Assembly: GCA_023443745.1 (NCBI GenBank)
Contig: JAEZTB010000048.1
Span: 62,001-126,000 of the forward strand
Source of the DNA: Bacillota bacterium
GTDB lineage: Bacteria > Bacillota > Clostridia > DSM-8532
Direction of reading: 5' to 3'
Length of the DNA: 64,000 nt
Part shown: positions 18,970-27,311 of the stretch, piece by piece
Position numbering within the stretch: position 1 is the first letter of the stretch
How the letters are laid out: every line of letters begins with the position of its first letter
Notes under the pieces: generated by a model
Databases searched by the model: none
The model's input: the letters and a program-made list of their open reading frames with translations, nothing else
What the model was told of the DNA's origin: nothing
Position numbers and translations under genes: made by a program

Positions 18970-20403
18970 TTAATTAAGCACCGTCTTTGGAATTTTGCCG
19001 ATATGTAGGTGTTTCCCGTCAGAATAACCTTCTTCGCGGTTTTCCAGCTCCTTAATCAAAATATTGCGCAATTCATGTAGTCGATCTGAGTAATCCGCCA
19101 GTTGTGACAAATTTCTCAATTCATGAGGATCAGCCTTCAAATCAAACAGCATCTCCTCGCCGGTATGTGAGAACCAAATATATTTTTCGTTTTCAGTGAC
19201 GATATATTGTGTACTGGAGGCATTCTGCTGAGAGGTATGCTCTCCATGCAGGTATGTTCTCCGGCTTTCTTTATTCCTGATAAAATTCAGAAGGCTTTTA
19301 CCCTCAACTGAGTCAGGAACTGAAAGGTCCGCCACATCAAGCAATGTAGGCATGACATCCCTTAATTCTACAAGTGCCGAAACCCGTTCGCCTCTCGGCA
19401 GATCAAGGTTGCTGCCAGGATCAAACAGAATCATGGGAATGGAAACGCTTCCTTCGAAGGCCTGGGATTTTCGGAACATATGATGGTCGCCAAGCATTTC
19501 CCCATGGTCAGAGGTGAAAAGAATCAACGTGTTGTCCAAAACGCCTTCATCCTTCAAGGCACGAATCAACCGTCCGATCTGATGATCAAGATGGGTAATG
19601 AGTCCATAATAGCCGGCTTGCATTCTTCGACTGTCATCCTCAGCCAATATACCCTCAAAACAGTCTACATTGGGATAATTCACGTCTTTATTCTCAGCCC
19701 AATCACCAATATAGGGTCTTCGCATACTTTTATTGATATACATGTCAAAATAGCAGGCTGGCGGAATCAGCGGCGGATGCGGGGCTACAAAAGATGTCCA
19801 TAAAAAGAACGGCTTTGTGGTATCCCGCCTTCTCAAAAAATCTATGGACCGCGTTACTACCCAGTTTGTCGGGTGGGTGTGTTCAGGCAATGAATAAGGC
19901 CTGCCTACCCATGAGTTACAGTCAATCCCCCAGTCATTAATATCTCCACCGATTCCAGTTTGCTGCTGTAAGTAGGGAATATAATCGTCTACTCTGCTCC
20001 ACCAGGTGTTAGCAGGTGTATTGCTGTTTCTATGGGGAAGAAATCCATCGTGCAGTTCGACATTGTGAAAGCCCATTAATGAACGTGGCGGCCAAACATG
20101 CATCTTCCCAATACACTGAGTGTGGTAATCATTATCGGAAAAAACCTTTGGCAATGTTACCTTGTAATCCCATGGAACAAAATCCTGATATCCAACGCGC
20201 TTATGGGATTTCTGTGTCATTCCGGTGAAAATTGCGGCCCGAGCAGGAATACAGGTGGGTGTGGCACTATAGGCTCTGTCAAAGACAATCCCCTTGTTGA
20301 TCATTGTATCAAGATATGGCGTCCTGACATCAGGATGTCCTAAAGCGCTGATGCAATCTCCTCTCATCTGGTCCACAGTGATTAAAATAACATTTCGCTT
20401 CAT
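18970..20403 (-). CDS. Cytoplasmic type I (Cys-type) sulfatase
   Basis: A 477-aa member of the alkaline-phosphatase superfamily. The sulfatase signature C-x-P-x-R is present as TCIPARAAIFTGM, with C51 the residue that must be converted to formylglycine. Further family motifs are VDQMRGD (metal site), GKMHVWPP and SDHGEMLGDHHMF. There is no signal peptide or lipobox, so it acts inside the cell after uptake by the ABC importer encoded just upstream. A maturase of the anSME type is needed but is not in this window. The substrate is probably a sulfated mono- or disaccharide (inference). Confidence 0.92.
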   Translation of the reverse strand: MKRNVILITVDQMRGDCISALGHPDVRTPYLDTMINKGIVFDRAYSATPTCIPARAAIFTGMTQKSHKRVGYQDFVPWDYKVTLPKVFSDNDYHTQCIGKMHVWPPRSLMGFHNVELHDGFLPHRNSNTPANTWWSRVDDYIPYLQQQTGIGGDINDWGIDCNSWVGRPYSLPEHTHPTNWVVTRSIDFLRRRDTTKPFFLWTSFVAPHPPLIPPACYFDMYINKSMRRPYIGDWAENKDVNYPNVDCFEGILAEDDSRRMQAGYYGLITHLDHQIGRLIRALKDEGVLDNTLILFTSDHGEMLGDHHMFRKSQAFEGSVSIPMILFDPGSNLDLPRGERVSALVELRDVMPTLLDVADLSVPDSVEGKSLLNFIRNKESRRTYLHGEHTSQQNASSTQYIVTENEKYIWFSHTGEEMLFDLKADPHELRNLSQLADYSDRLHELRNILIKELENREEGYSDGKHLHIGKIPKTVLN

Positions 20404-20415
20404 TCAAAAAACACC

Positions 20416-21252
20416 CTATCCCTTAACAGCACCTGCAACAAGGCCCTTTATCATGTATTTCTGGAAGAAGAAGAACAGCAGCACCATGGGTACAGTACCA
20501 ATAATTGAAATGGTATTGATTAATGACCAGTCATAAGACAGCTCACCCAAATACCTCAATGCGACACCTACCGATAAGGTACGTAGCACGTCATTCTGAA
20601 TCAGTGTGGCGGCATGGAGGTAATCATCCCATGTCATTAAGAACGAGTATAATATGACTGCTACCATACCAGGCTTAACAAGCGGTGTTACTATTCTAAA
20701 CAAAATCTGCATTCTCGAAGCTCCGTCAATGTAGGCCGCTTCTTCAATAGCAGTCGGTATGCTTTGGTAAAAACTCTGCATCAGAAGGACAGTAAAAGGA
20801 AGCATATCGGCAATGAGCGCCAGAATCAAACCAGGCATGGTATTGATCAAGCCCATATCTCCCATCAGGTCGTAAAGAGAAATCATTCTGCTTATGACGG
20901 GAAACATTTGAGAAGCCAACAGTATTGCCAATATCCAGGCATTCCATCTGAACTTGAACCTCGATAGTGCATATCCGGAAAAAATCGCCATCAGTGTTGT
21001 AAAAAATGCTGTAAACCCTGAAACGATAAAATTATTTTTATAATAAACAAAAAACTCATTGTTAGCTGTAAACAGCTTAATGTAGCTGCCAATATTGGGA
21101 GCCTCGGGAACAAATGTCGGTGGGAATCTATAGGCTTCCATATTGGTTTTAAAGGATGTAATCAATACCCAATAAATCGGAAACAGCAGAAAAAGTAAAA
21201 TCACTATGAGCATTCCGTATTTAAGGAGATTGCCAAACAGCTTGCTTTTCAT
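20416..21252 (-). CDS. Carbohydrate ABC transporter permease (MalG type)
   Basis: A 278-aa inner-membrane permease with six hydrophobic segments. The EAA loop reads EEAAYIDGASRMQILFRIVT at about residues 165-185, and the C-terminus MIKGLVAGAVKG is typical of MalG. GGAGGAGATACA precedes the ATG. It sits 12 bases after the MalF-type permease and 12 bases before the sulfatase, so transport and desulfation are coupled in one transcript. No ATPase gene is present in the cluster. Confidence 0.93.
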   Translation of the reverse strand: MKSKLFGNLLKYGMLIVILLFLLFPIYWVLITSFKTNMEAYRFPPTFVPEAPNIGSYIKLFTANNEFFVYYKNNFIVSGFTAFFTTLMAIFSGYALSRFKFRWNAWILAILLASQMFPVISRMISLYDLMGDMGLINTMPGLILALIADMLPFTVLLMQSFYQSIPTAIEEAAYIDGASRMQILFRIVTPLVKPGMVAVILYSFLMTWDDYLHAATLIQNDVLRTLSVGVALRYLGELSYDWSLINTISIIGTVPMVLLFFFFQKYMIKGLVAGAVKG

Positions 21253-21264
21253 TGTATCTCCTCC

Positions 21265-22200
21265 CTAATCCACTTCAGTTTTGCCCAGTAGCCGATTATA
21301 TATGAAGATAACCACTATCATCAGCAGCATCCATATGGTAGTAACTGCGGCACCGGATCCCAGATTGTTTGAAACAAACGCCTCGCGATAGCTTAAAATG
21401 GCAAGGGTGGTTGTAGAATTCTCAGGCCCGCCCCCCGTCATGGTCCAGATCAGCGGAAATTGCTTAAAGTTGCTGATTATAGCCATTGACATAGCAACAC
21501 TTATGACGCTTTTCATATATGGCAGAACAATGCTGAAAAATTTTCGGGTTTTGCCGGCGCCGTCAATGGTTGCGGCCTCCAGCATATCATCCGGAACATT
21601 CTGCAATCCGGCCAGCAAAAGTAACGTCGTCAGCGGAACCTGTTTCCATAATGCTGCAATACCTATACCGAGCAATGCAGTGGAAGGATTATTAAGCATT
21701 GCAAAATTCTTAATTCCCCCTCCTGAAAAGAACTCAACAATATATTTCATTAAGCCGTATTGAGGCTGGAATATCCACATCCAAATAAGAGCTGAAATGA
21801 TGGTGGGCACTACCCAGGGAGTCATCATAATACTTCTGAGGAATCGTGCGGCTTTTATATTTGAGTTTAAAATCAGAGCCAAAATCATACCAAAGATAAA
21901 CTGAAGCGCAACAACGAAAATTACAAAAGCCAATGTATTGATAATTGCTCCTGTAAGCTTTTCATTCTCAAAAAGTCTGGTATAGTTCGCAAAATTATTC
22001 CAAGTTCCGGGCTTATTCGATATAATATTTTTTACCTTGAAATCCAAAAAGCTTTTAATGACTGAATCAGCAATAGGTAAGATTATGAATACAATCGTCA
22101 TAAAAAGCGCCGGTATGACCAGTGCCATCGAAAAAATCCTATCCCCTGTTGACCTTTTCAATGGTGATCTTCCTATTTTTTTGGCAGTTGCATTTTCCAT
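21265..22200 (-). CDS. Sugar ABC transporter permease (MalF type)
   Basis: A 311-aa permease. The N-terminus is cytoplasmic, followed by a first helix at about residues 20-45. The EAA-like loop reads LEAATIDGAGKTRKFFSIVL. The start at 22200 is preferred because GGAAAGAGAG lies about 6 bases upstream; a GTG 18 bases further out lacks a ribosome site. It follows the solute-binding protein after 154 bases that contain strong palindromes, and precedes the MalG-type partner. Confidence 0.92.
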   Translation of the reverse strand: MENATAKKIGRSPLKRSTGDRIFSMALVIPALFMTIVFIILPIADSVIKSFLDFKVKNIISNKPGTWNNFANYTRLFENEKLTGAIINTLAFVIFVVALQFIFGMILALILNSNIKAARFLRSIMMTPWVVPTIISALIWMWIFQPQYGLMKYIVEFFSGGGIKNFAMLNNPSTALLGIGIAALWKQVPLTTLLLLAGLQNVPDDMLEAATIDGAGKTRKFFSIVLPYMKSVISVAMSMAIISNFKQFPLIWTMTGGGPENSTTTLAILSYREAFVSNNLGSGAAVTTIWMLLMIVVIFIYNRLLGKTEVD

Positions 22201-22275
22201 AGCGATCTCTCTTTCCACGTATTCTAACTGCTCATAACAATTCCCAATTTGTTAAAAAGTATGTGTAGAGGGTAT

Positions 22276-22345
22276 GTTCCGAGGAACGAACCAACGACCC
22301 ATTAAGGGGTCATAGAAACGGGATTTGCAATCCCGTTTCTATGAC
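22276..22345. repeat. Intergenic palindromes between binding protein and permease
   Basis: GTTCC-GA-GGAAC (22276-22287) is followed by a near-perfect 15-bp-plus hairpin with arms 22309-22323 and 22331-22345 (GTCATAGAAACGGGA and its complement). No T-run follows on either strand, so it is not a simple terminator. It may stabilise the upstream binding-protein mRNA, a common way to make more binding protein than permease. Confidence 0.6.
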
Positions 22346-22354
22346 ATGGGGGTC

Positions 22355-23659
22355 TCATTTCAGCAATGCACTTGCGGCTGTTTTAAAGCTTGCGATAGCA
22401 TCGTCTACGCTCTTGCCGCCTACGGTGACAGCTTGAGCAAGGGTTGCGAGCTCCAGGTTAATATCATTTAAAGCTGGAACAAACGCACTCGGTACTGTTT
22501 TTCCAATAGAATCGGCTGCACCTTTAAGGACGGGGCTTAGATTTCCTGTATTCTCCATTGATTTTTTTGCCGGATAAGCAGGTGTAATATTGGCTATATA
22601 GTTATTGAGGACCTCAGGGGTAACCAGGTATTCAACTAAAAGACGTACTGCTTGCTTCCTGGCTTCACCGTTATCCATAAGCACAAGAGTCTGTGACTGC
22701 AAAATACTCTCGCCCTTGCCTTTTCCACCTGACAAAGGAGCTGCAGAAGCTGTAAAATTCTTGGCATCAGGATTAATGGACGAAACACCGTTGAATCCCC
22801 AGGACTGGTCATAATACATGGCAAGCTGTCCGAGGGCAAACAGATTTCTTAAATCCTTCAGCTTAGCATTCTGCGGGTTATACCCTTTATCATTTAAAAG
22901 CTTGAGCATGCTGATGGCGTCTTTGAACTCAGTTGTATCAACATTCAATTTACCTTCCATGTTTAAAACTTCGCCGCCGAAATTATAAATCATAGAGGTT
23001 AATGAAGAACCGGAAATCGGTACTGATGCTGTTGTTTGTCCAAAAGCATAAACCTTGTTGCCGTCAGCAGTTTTCAGCTTGGACAGTTTTTCAGCCATTA
23101 CAAGCATCTCGTCATAGGTTTTGGGTGGCTTGGTGGGATCTAGACCTGCTTTTTCAAACAAGCTTGTGTTGTAATAAAGAACAAACGGTGAGACGTACAT
23201 TGGTAATGCATAGGGAGATCCGTTAATTTTGAAGGCATCGAGAATATTTGAATGGAAATCGCTCAGAAACTCCTTTGTGAGAATAGTATCTACAGGGACA
23301 GATAGTCCTGCATCTTCAAAGGTTGGTGTCCAGCCGATTTCTCCAAATAAAAGATCAACCTTGTCTCCGCCACCGGCCATATTAATGACCTGATTGACTA
23401 TTTCACCATAGGGAGCAGTAACATACTCGATTTTGATGTTTTTATATTTTGCTTCGAAACCGGTCTTTACACCATTCCAGAATTCTTCATAGCCTTTTTC
23501 CAGAAGAGCATAATTCGCAAATTTAATTGTCACCGGCTCCGTCGGGACATATCCCGAGGGTGATGGACTTGTTGTTGCAGGTCCCGGTCCTGTTTTTCCG
23601 CATGCAGCTAAAGAAAAGACCATAACAGCAACCAACAGTAATGAAATAACTTTTTTCAC
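22355..23659 (-). CDS. Solute-binding lipoprotein for a sulfated-sugar importer
   Basis: A 434-aa family 1 solute-binding lipoprotein: basic N-terminus, hydrophobic core, lipobox FSLAAC with the cysteine at about residue 20, then a Pro/Ser linker. The body has the MalE-like fold signature (ALPMYVSPFVLYYNTSLFEKAG). It starts with GTG at 23659, preceded by AGGAGGAGAATT. It is the first gene of the operon, with a promoter at 23733-23761 overlapped by a LacI-type operator. It would capture the sugar whose sulfate is removed by the downstream sulfatase. The ligand is unknown. Confidence 0.9.
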   Translation of the reverse strand: MKKVISLLLVAVMVFSLAACGKTGPGPATTSPSPSGYVPTEPVTIKFANYALLEKGYEEFWNGVKTGFEAKYKNIKIEYVTAPYGEIVNQVINMAGGGDKVDLLFGEIGWTPTFEDAGLSVPVDTILTKEFLSDFHSNILDAFKINGSPYALPMYVSPFVLYYNTSLFEKAGLDPTKPPKTYDEMLVMAEKLSKLKTADGNKVYAFGQTTASVPISGSSLTSMIYNFGGEVLNMEGKLNVDTTEFKDAISMLKLLNDKGYNPQNAKLKDLRNLFALGQLAMYYDQSWGFNGVSSINPDAKNFTASAAPLSGGKGKGESILQSQTLVLMDNGEARKQAVRLLVEYLVTPEVLNNYIANITPAYPAKKSMENTGNLSPVLKGAADSIGKTVPSAFVPALNDINLELATLAQAVTVGGKSVDDAIASFKTAASALLK

Positions 23660-23692
23660 AACAATTCTCCTCCTACTTTTTTTTATTATCTT

Positions 23693-23710
23693 TACACCAA
23701 TTAAGGTGTA
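23693..23710 (-). promoter_or_regulatory. Inverted repeat in the operon leader
   Basis: TACACC-AATTAA-GGTGTA, a perfect 6-bp inverted repeat between the promoter and the GTG start of the binding-protein gene. It could be a second operator half or a weak 5' hairpin. Confidence 0.35.
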
Positions 23711-23732
23711 AGAAACAAGTAAACTTTACCAA

Positions 23733-23761
23733 TATATACACACGTGTGTATCTCTCGTAAA
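23733..23761 (-). promoter_or_regulatory. Operon promoter with LacI-type operator in the spacer
   Basis: On the minus strand TTTACG (23761-23756), a 17-base spacer and TATATA (23738-23733) form a sigma-A promoter. The spacer and -10 are overlapped by the perfect 16-bp palindrome ATACACACGTGTGTAT at 23736-23751. Nearly the same palindrome lies at the lacI promoter, so this is very likely the repressor's operator. Confidence 0.8.
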
Positions 23762-23805
23762 CAAGAGCTCTGACTGCCTACACAATCAAAGACTAAGATA
23801 AAAAA

Positions 23806-24819
23806 TTATGTACTTTCTCGCTCAATTAATTTTGTTGTAAATTGGACAGACTCCGGAATTGTTCCCTCATTAATCATTTGATGAAGCATTTCAATTGCAG
23901 ATTTTCCTATATCCTTCCGCTGCATTTCCATTGTGGTGAGGGTCGGGCTTGTATATTTGCTCAAACTGGAATTATCAAAGCCGATAACAGAGATATCCTT
24001 CGGAACACCATATCCCAACTGCATAACAGCCTGCATGCCAAGGCATGCCAGTCTGTCGTTTCTCCCAAAAATAGCGTCAATTATGAAGCCCTCTTTAATC
24101 CGTCGTTGAATTTTATCAATGACCTGCATTTCATCGACACAACCGGTCACTATATTCAAATCCGACAGAGGCAATCCGCTTTCCTTCATTTGATCAATAA
24201 ATCCGCGCATTCTTAAGTCTGAATTTGTACTGAAATTTCCATGGGAACTGTATCGGTCCAGATACAAAATGTTCCTCCGACCTTTTTGGATCAGATACCT
24301 GACGCATTCTCTTGCACCATTATACAATCCGGTGTTAATTGTACCAACCTTCTCAATATTGTCATAGTCTCTGTTCTTTAGTAGTACCACTGGAATATTG
24401 GCATTTACAAATTGCTTGATGAATGCTTCCGGGAAACTGATGGAGCTAATAACAATACCGTCATACTGTCTGCTTATGATCTGGGATACAAACTCTTCAC
24501 TGTTACGATTTGCACATAAGGAGATTAAATAACCTCTATCATAAGCATATTTATCCATTTCACTGATAATCTGGCTGAAATGCTCATTGGTTATCTCATC
24601 GGCAATAAAGATAATATGATCACTGTTTTTCCCTTTTAAAGCACGTGCTATGTTATTGGGACGATAATTAAGCGCCTTGATTGCTTCTTCTACGCGCTTT
24701 CTTTTCTCCTTATCCACATAACGGTTGTTGTTTATAACATATGAAACAATAGTTCCACTTACATTGGCAAGTTTCGCAACATCCGCCCGAGTAACCCTTT
24801 TATAGGCTTGATCACTCAT
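23806..24819 (-). CDS. LacI-family transcriptional repressor of the sulfated-sugar operon
   Basis: A 337-aa LacI/GalR regulator. Residues 1-60 are the DNA-binding domain (VTRADVAKLANVSGTIVSYVIN; hinge YRPNNIARALKGK), followed by a periplasmic-binding-protein-like sensor domain with IDAIFGRNDRLACLGM and GFDNSSLSKYTSPTLTTMEM. It is upstream of, and on the same strand as, the operon. Matching 16-bp palindromes in both promoters indicate autoregulation and control of the transporter/sulfatase genes, relieved by the sugar or an intermediate. Confidence 0.92.
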   Translation of the reverse strand: MSDQAYKRVTRADVAKLANVSGTIVSYVINNNRYVDKEKRKRVEEAIKALNYRPNNIARALKGKNSDHIIFIADEITNEHFSQIISEMDKYAYDRGYLISLCANRNSEEFVSQIISRQYDGIVISSISFPEAFIKQFVNANIPVVLLKNRDYDNIEKVGTINTGLYNGARECVRYLIQKGRRNILYLDRYSSHGNFSTNSDLRMRGFIDQMKESGLPLSDLNIVTGCVDEMQVIDKIQRRIKEGFIIDAIFGRNDRLACLGMQAVMQLGYGVPKDISVIGFDNSSLSKYTSPTLTTMEMQRKDIGKSAIEMLHQMINEGTIPESVQFTTKLIEREST

Positions 24820-24836
24820 TTAGTCACCTCAAACAA

Positions 24837-24852
24837 ATAAACACGTGTGTAT
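24837..24852 (-). promoter_or_regulatory. LacI-type operator upstream of lacI
   Basis: ATAAACACGTGTGTAT differs from the palindrome at 23736-23751 by one base. It lies just downstream of the -10 element of the lacI promoter, a repressing position. Confidence 0.75.
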
Positions 24853-24863
24853 ATTATGGGTTT

Positions 24864-24892
24864 ATTATATATTTCACTATAAGCTATGTCAA
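24864..24892 (-). promoter_or_regulatory. Consensus sigma-A promoter of lacI
   Basis: On the minus strand TTGACA (24892-24887), exactly 17 bases, then TATAAT (24869-24864): a perfect consensus. The operator at 24837-24852 would block early elongation from it. Confidence 0.8.
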
Positions 24893-25015
24893 TATCTTTC
24901 TTATCTCTTTCATTTTTTATATTTTGGTTTATGTATTTTCCTGCTTGATATATCTTTCAGTCCCACTTTTTACTCATTTTTATTTGATATGATCAAGAAT
25001 CTTTTAAAAATCGAA

Positions 25016-25044
25016 TTGACGAAGCTTCAATAACATGTTATTAT
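25016..25044 (+). promoter_or_regulatory. Promoter of the cold-shock gene
   Basis: TTGACG (25016-25021), a 17-base spacer and TATTAT (25039-25044). Transcription from here gives a leader of about 125 bases containing the large hairpin at 25072-25129. Confidence 0.65.
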
Positions 25045-25071
25045 TCTATAGAATCTTAAATGTATTAATTG

Positions 25072-25139
25072 AACTCACATGTTTTTGTAAGTCATTGACC
25101 GTTTAATGATTTACAAAAATATGTGAGTTTTTAATTTTT
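25072..25139 (+). terminator. Leader hairpin with U-tract (attenuator-like) upstream of csp
   Basis: Arms 25072-25096 and 25105-25129 form a 25-step stem with an 8-base loop, and the 3' arm runs into TTTTTTAATTTTTA. Both non-Watson-Crick steps (81/120 and 91/110) are G-U in plus-strand RNA but would be C-A mismatches in minus-strand RNA, so the structure is built for the plus transcript. It lies between the likely promoter and the csp ribosome site, so transcription must read through it. Confidence 0.7.
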
Positions 25140-25175
25140 ACAAAAAGGATATACTATATTTTGGAGGTGCTTTTA

Positions 25176-25388
25176 ATGAATAAAGGTACAGTAAAATGGT
25201 TTAATGCAGATAAAGGGTTTGGATTCATTTCCAACGATGATGGCGGAGATGACGTATTCGTTCATTTTTCAGCTATTGAAGCCCAAGGATTTAAGTCCCT
25301 GTCAGAAGGCCAAAAAGTTACTTTTAACACTGAGACAGATGCCCGTAACGGCAAGCTCAGAGCTGCCAATGTTAACGTTGTTGGATAA
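25176..25388 (+). CDS. csp: Cold-shock protein (CspA/CspB family)
   Basis: A 70-aa single OB-fold protein. RNP1 is present as KGFGFIS and RNP2 as DVFVHF, the nucleic-acid-binding face of cold-shock proteins. They bind single-stranded RNA and DNA, melt mRNA secondary structure and can act as antiterminators. The start at 25176 follows GGAGGTG by 6 bases. It is monocistronic with a strong terminator. The long leader with a terminator-like hairpin suggests attenuation, perhaps relieved by Csp itself or by cold. Confidence 0.97.
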   Translation: MNKGTVKWFNADKGFGFISNDDGGDDVFVHFSAIEAQGFKSLSEGQKVTFNTETDARNGKLRAANVNVVG

Positions 25389-25408
25389 TTATTTATCTTA
25401 AAGCAGCA

Positions 25409-25445
25409 AGAAAACCATCTCGATTTTGAGATGGTTTTCTTTTTA
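25409..25445 (+). terminator. Rho-independent terminator of csp
   Basis: AGAAAACCATCTC, 6-base loop, GAGATGGTTTTCT, then five T residues: a perfect 13-bp stem about 20 bases after the csp stop. Confidence 0.95.
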
Positions 25446-25465
25446 CTAAAGGATTTTTATAGTTT

Positions 25466-26545
25466 CTATTTATTTTTACTAAACAAGCTATCCATAAAAA
25501 TCGTCATTGCAATCATATCGCTGACAATTTCTTCGTCAAGAGCAGTCCAACAATAACTATATCCTGGAAAGTATGTGCATAGGCGCATAACGGCAGCATT
25601 ATATTCAATATCCACATAAGCTAGAGCCCTTTTACCATCAAGCTTTCCCTGCACACAATAACCGCATCTGTCGCATCTTTTTGTCCGACCGGTCACGAAT
25701 TTTTTTGTCCTTTCATCCATGCTGGCGAAATTTTGAAGGACATCCTTCATACGGTATATGCATAACCCGATAAAAGGCGGTTTTTTTACCATATTGTCAT
25801 AATTACAGGATATACCGGTGTGGCGGACACCATAGTTAAATCCGCCACGGATGAGTTCCTTTTCATTGTAGCCCTTAACATAATCAACTGATATTTTGTC
25901 GGACTCCCGGTTGTCTATTCGAGCGTAGCCACGCTCAATAAAAAAGTTTTCCAGGCTTAGAAAGGCTTCTTCGTTCCCGAATAGTTTCCTGTAAATAAAG
26001 CTGCCATAGTTATACCCATCCCAAAACAAGCAACGCGAAAATTTAAGCAGTGTCATTTCTGGTTTGTTTGACATCCACACCCAAGTATGGAACAGCCCCT
26101 TGTATTTATCATGTGAAAATATAGTTTTATTGTCTTCTGCCGATATATGGAACCCCAATTGTTTAAAAAGCTGCAGATGTTGCTTTTTTATTTTAAACGA
26201 TCCGTCAACTGAAAGCTTATCTTCATATACACAGCCTGCTTTGCCTAACTCAATCATTAATTCAAAAAATGAGTCAATAGCCTTTGTAACTGCTCGCATC
26301 TTTACCCTTAACTCAGGCTTACCGTAACTGCTCTTGTTAAATCTGTTATCGTGAGCATCATCTTCATGCAGCTCATTAAGCAAAAGCGTTGGTTTATCAA
26401 AAAACTGTTGATACGTCTCTAGGGTAAAATGATACAATTGTTCCTGCGATTCTTTGCTAGGGCCGCTTTCATCTGGAACAAAAGGAGGAAATGTATCCAA
26501 ATATGTACTTATCATACGCTGTTCAAGGCTATCAAAGGTTTTCAA
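25466..26545 (-). CDS. Protein of unknown function with CDRCGYC motif
   Basis: A 359-aa soluble protein I do not recognise. Near the C-terminus (about residue 305) a CDRCGYC cluster looks like half of a zinc site. Aromatic residues are abundant. There is no signal peptide or membrane segment. The start is inferred to be TTG at 26545 because GGAGG lies 8 bases before it; an ATG 24 bases further upstream overlaps that ribosome site and would leave none. It is monocistronic in an accessory region. It may be an environmental or defence-linked protein, but nothing shows this. Confidence 0.65.
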   Translation of the reverse strand: MKTFDSLEQRMISTYLDTFPPFVPDESGPSKESQEQLYHFTLETYQQFFDKPTLLLNELHEDDAHDNRFNKSSYGKPELRVKMRAVTKAIDSFFELMIELGKAGCVYEDKLSVDGSFKIKKQHLQLFKQLGFHISAEDNKTIFSHDKYKGLFHTWVWMSNKPEMTLLKFSRCLFWDGYNYGSFIYRKLFGNEEAFLSLENFFIERGYARIDNRESDKISVDYVKGYNEKELIRGGFNYGVRHTGISCNYDNMVKKPPFIGLCIYRMKDVLQNFASMDERTKKFVTGRTKRCDRCGYCVQGKLDGKRALAYVDIEYNAAVMRLCTYFPGYSYCWTALDEEIVSDMIAMTIFMDSLFSKNK

Positions 26546-26818
26546 TATTTTAACCTCCATAATTTCCATTGTAATCTTGGTTTTATTAAATTGCCAGAAA
26601 TGCGTGAGCCTTCCCCCTCAACTATTTCACTTCCAATTTTTCAGATGGGCGAGGAATCGGCAAAATGCTAACTACCATAATCAACCGTTGAAGAAAAGAC
26701 CATCACTAAACCAAGAACTGTGCCATGCGCTTCGGATTACCAAATTTTTCACACCATATTTTCTGAGCTATTTTTACCCACTATTAAAGCAGACTTCTCA
26801 ACTGGTGCAATAAATCTT

Positions 26819-27247
26819 TTATGATGTTTGAATCTTAAAGTAACAAATAATATTTTCGAACTGATAATCATTTGTAACTCCAGACGTTGGATCATAAAAA
26901 ACCCCGTCAAAGTAAACTAGAAGATGGCTCTTTTCTATTCCTCTTGCGTTAACAATGCAACATTTCGGGAACTCTACTTTTTTACCATGAGTATAAACCG
27001 GCTTCTTATATGAAAAGCCAAAATAATCAAGGGTTTCAAGCACTTTACTCATGCTTGCCTGCCATTTCGTACTTTTCATTATTTTAATAACCTCATTAAC
27101 AGGGATCCCGGCAAGCATTGCAAGGCATGTCTGCCCACAGCAGCCATTGCTAGGTTGCTCCAAATATCTGATGCTGTCAATATGCCTTATAGGGTTATCT
27201 TTACTGAAAGGACTATTATTGTTTATTCTTGTCAGTTGATTCAGCAA
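26819..27247 (-). CDS. Papain-like cysteine peptidase (C39-like), cytoplasmic orphan
   Basis: About 142 aa. The N-terminal half has NGCCGQTCLAMLAGI, the oxyanion-Gln/Cys pattern of C39-type peptidases. SHLLVYFDGVFYDPTSG in the C-terminal half supplies the catalytic His and the following Asp. Typical members cut double-glycine leaders or act as stand-alone peptidases. No ABC transporter domain, signal peptide or bacteriocin gene is nearby. The start is uncertain: TTG at 27247 is in frame after an upstream stop and has only a distant AAAGGG, so a 5' truncation is possible. Confidence 0.65.
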   Translation of the reverse strand: MLNQLTRINNNSPFSKDNPIRHIDSIRYLEQPSNGCCGQTCLAMLAGIPVNEVIKIMKSTKWQASMSKVLETLDYFGFSYKKPVYTHGKKVEFPKCCIVNARGIEKSHLLVYFDGVFYDPTSGVTNDYQFENIICYFKIQTS

Positions 27248-27311
27248 TGTAAATTGAACCCTTTATAGCATCCTGACTTGAATGAATAACCCATTGCTTC
27301 TTCTCTTTTCT

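Noticed and set aside
22309..22345. Intrinsic terminator between binding protein and permease
   Set aside because: The stem is strong but no T-run follows on either strand, so it is listed as a palindrome.
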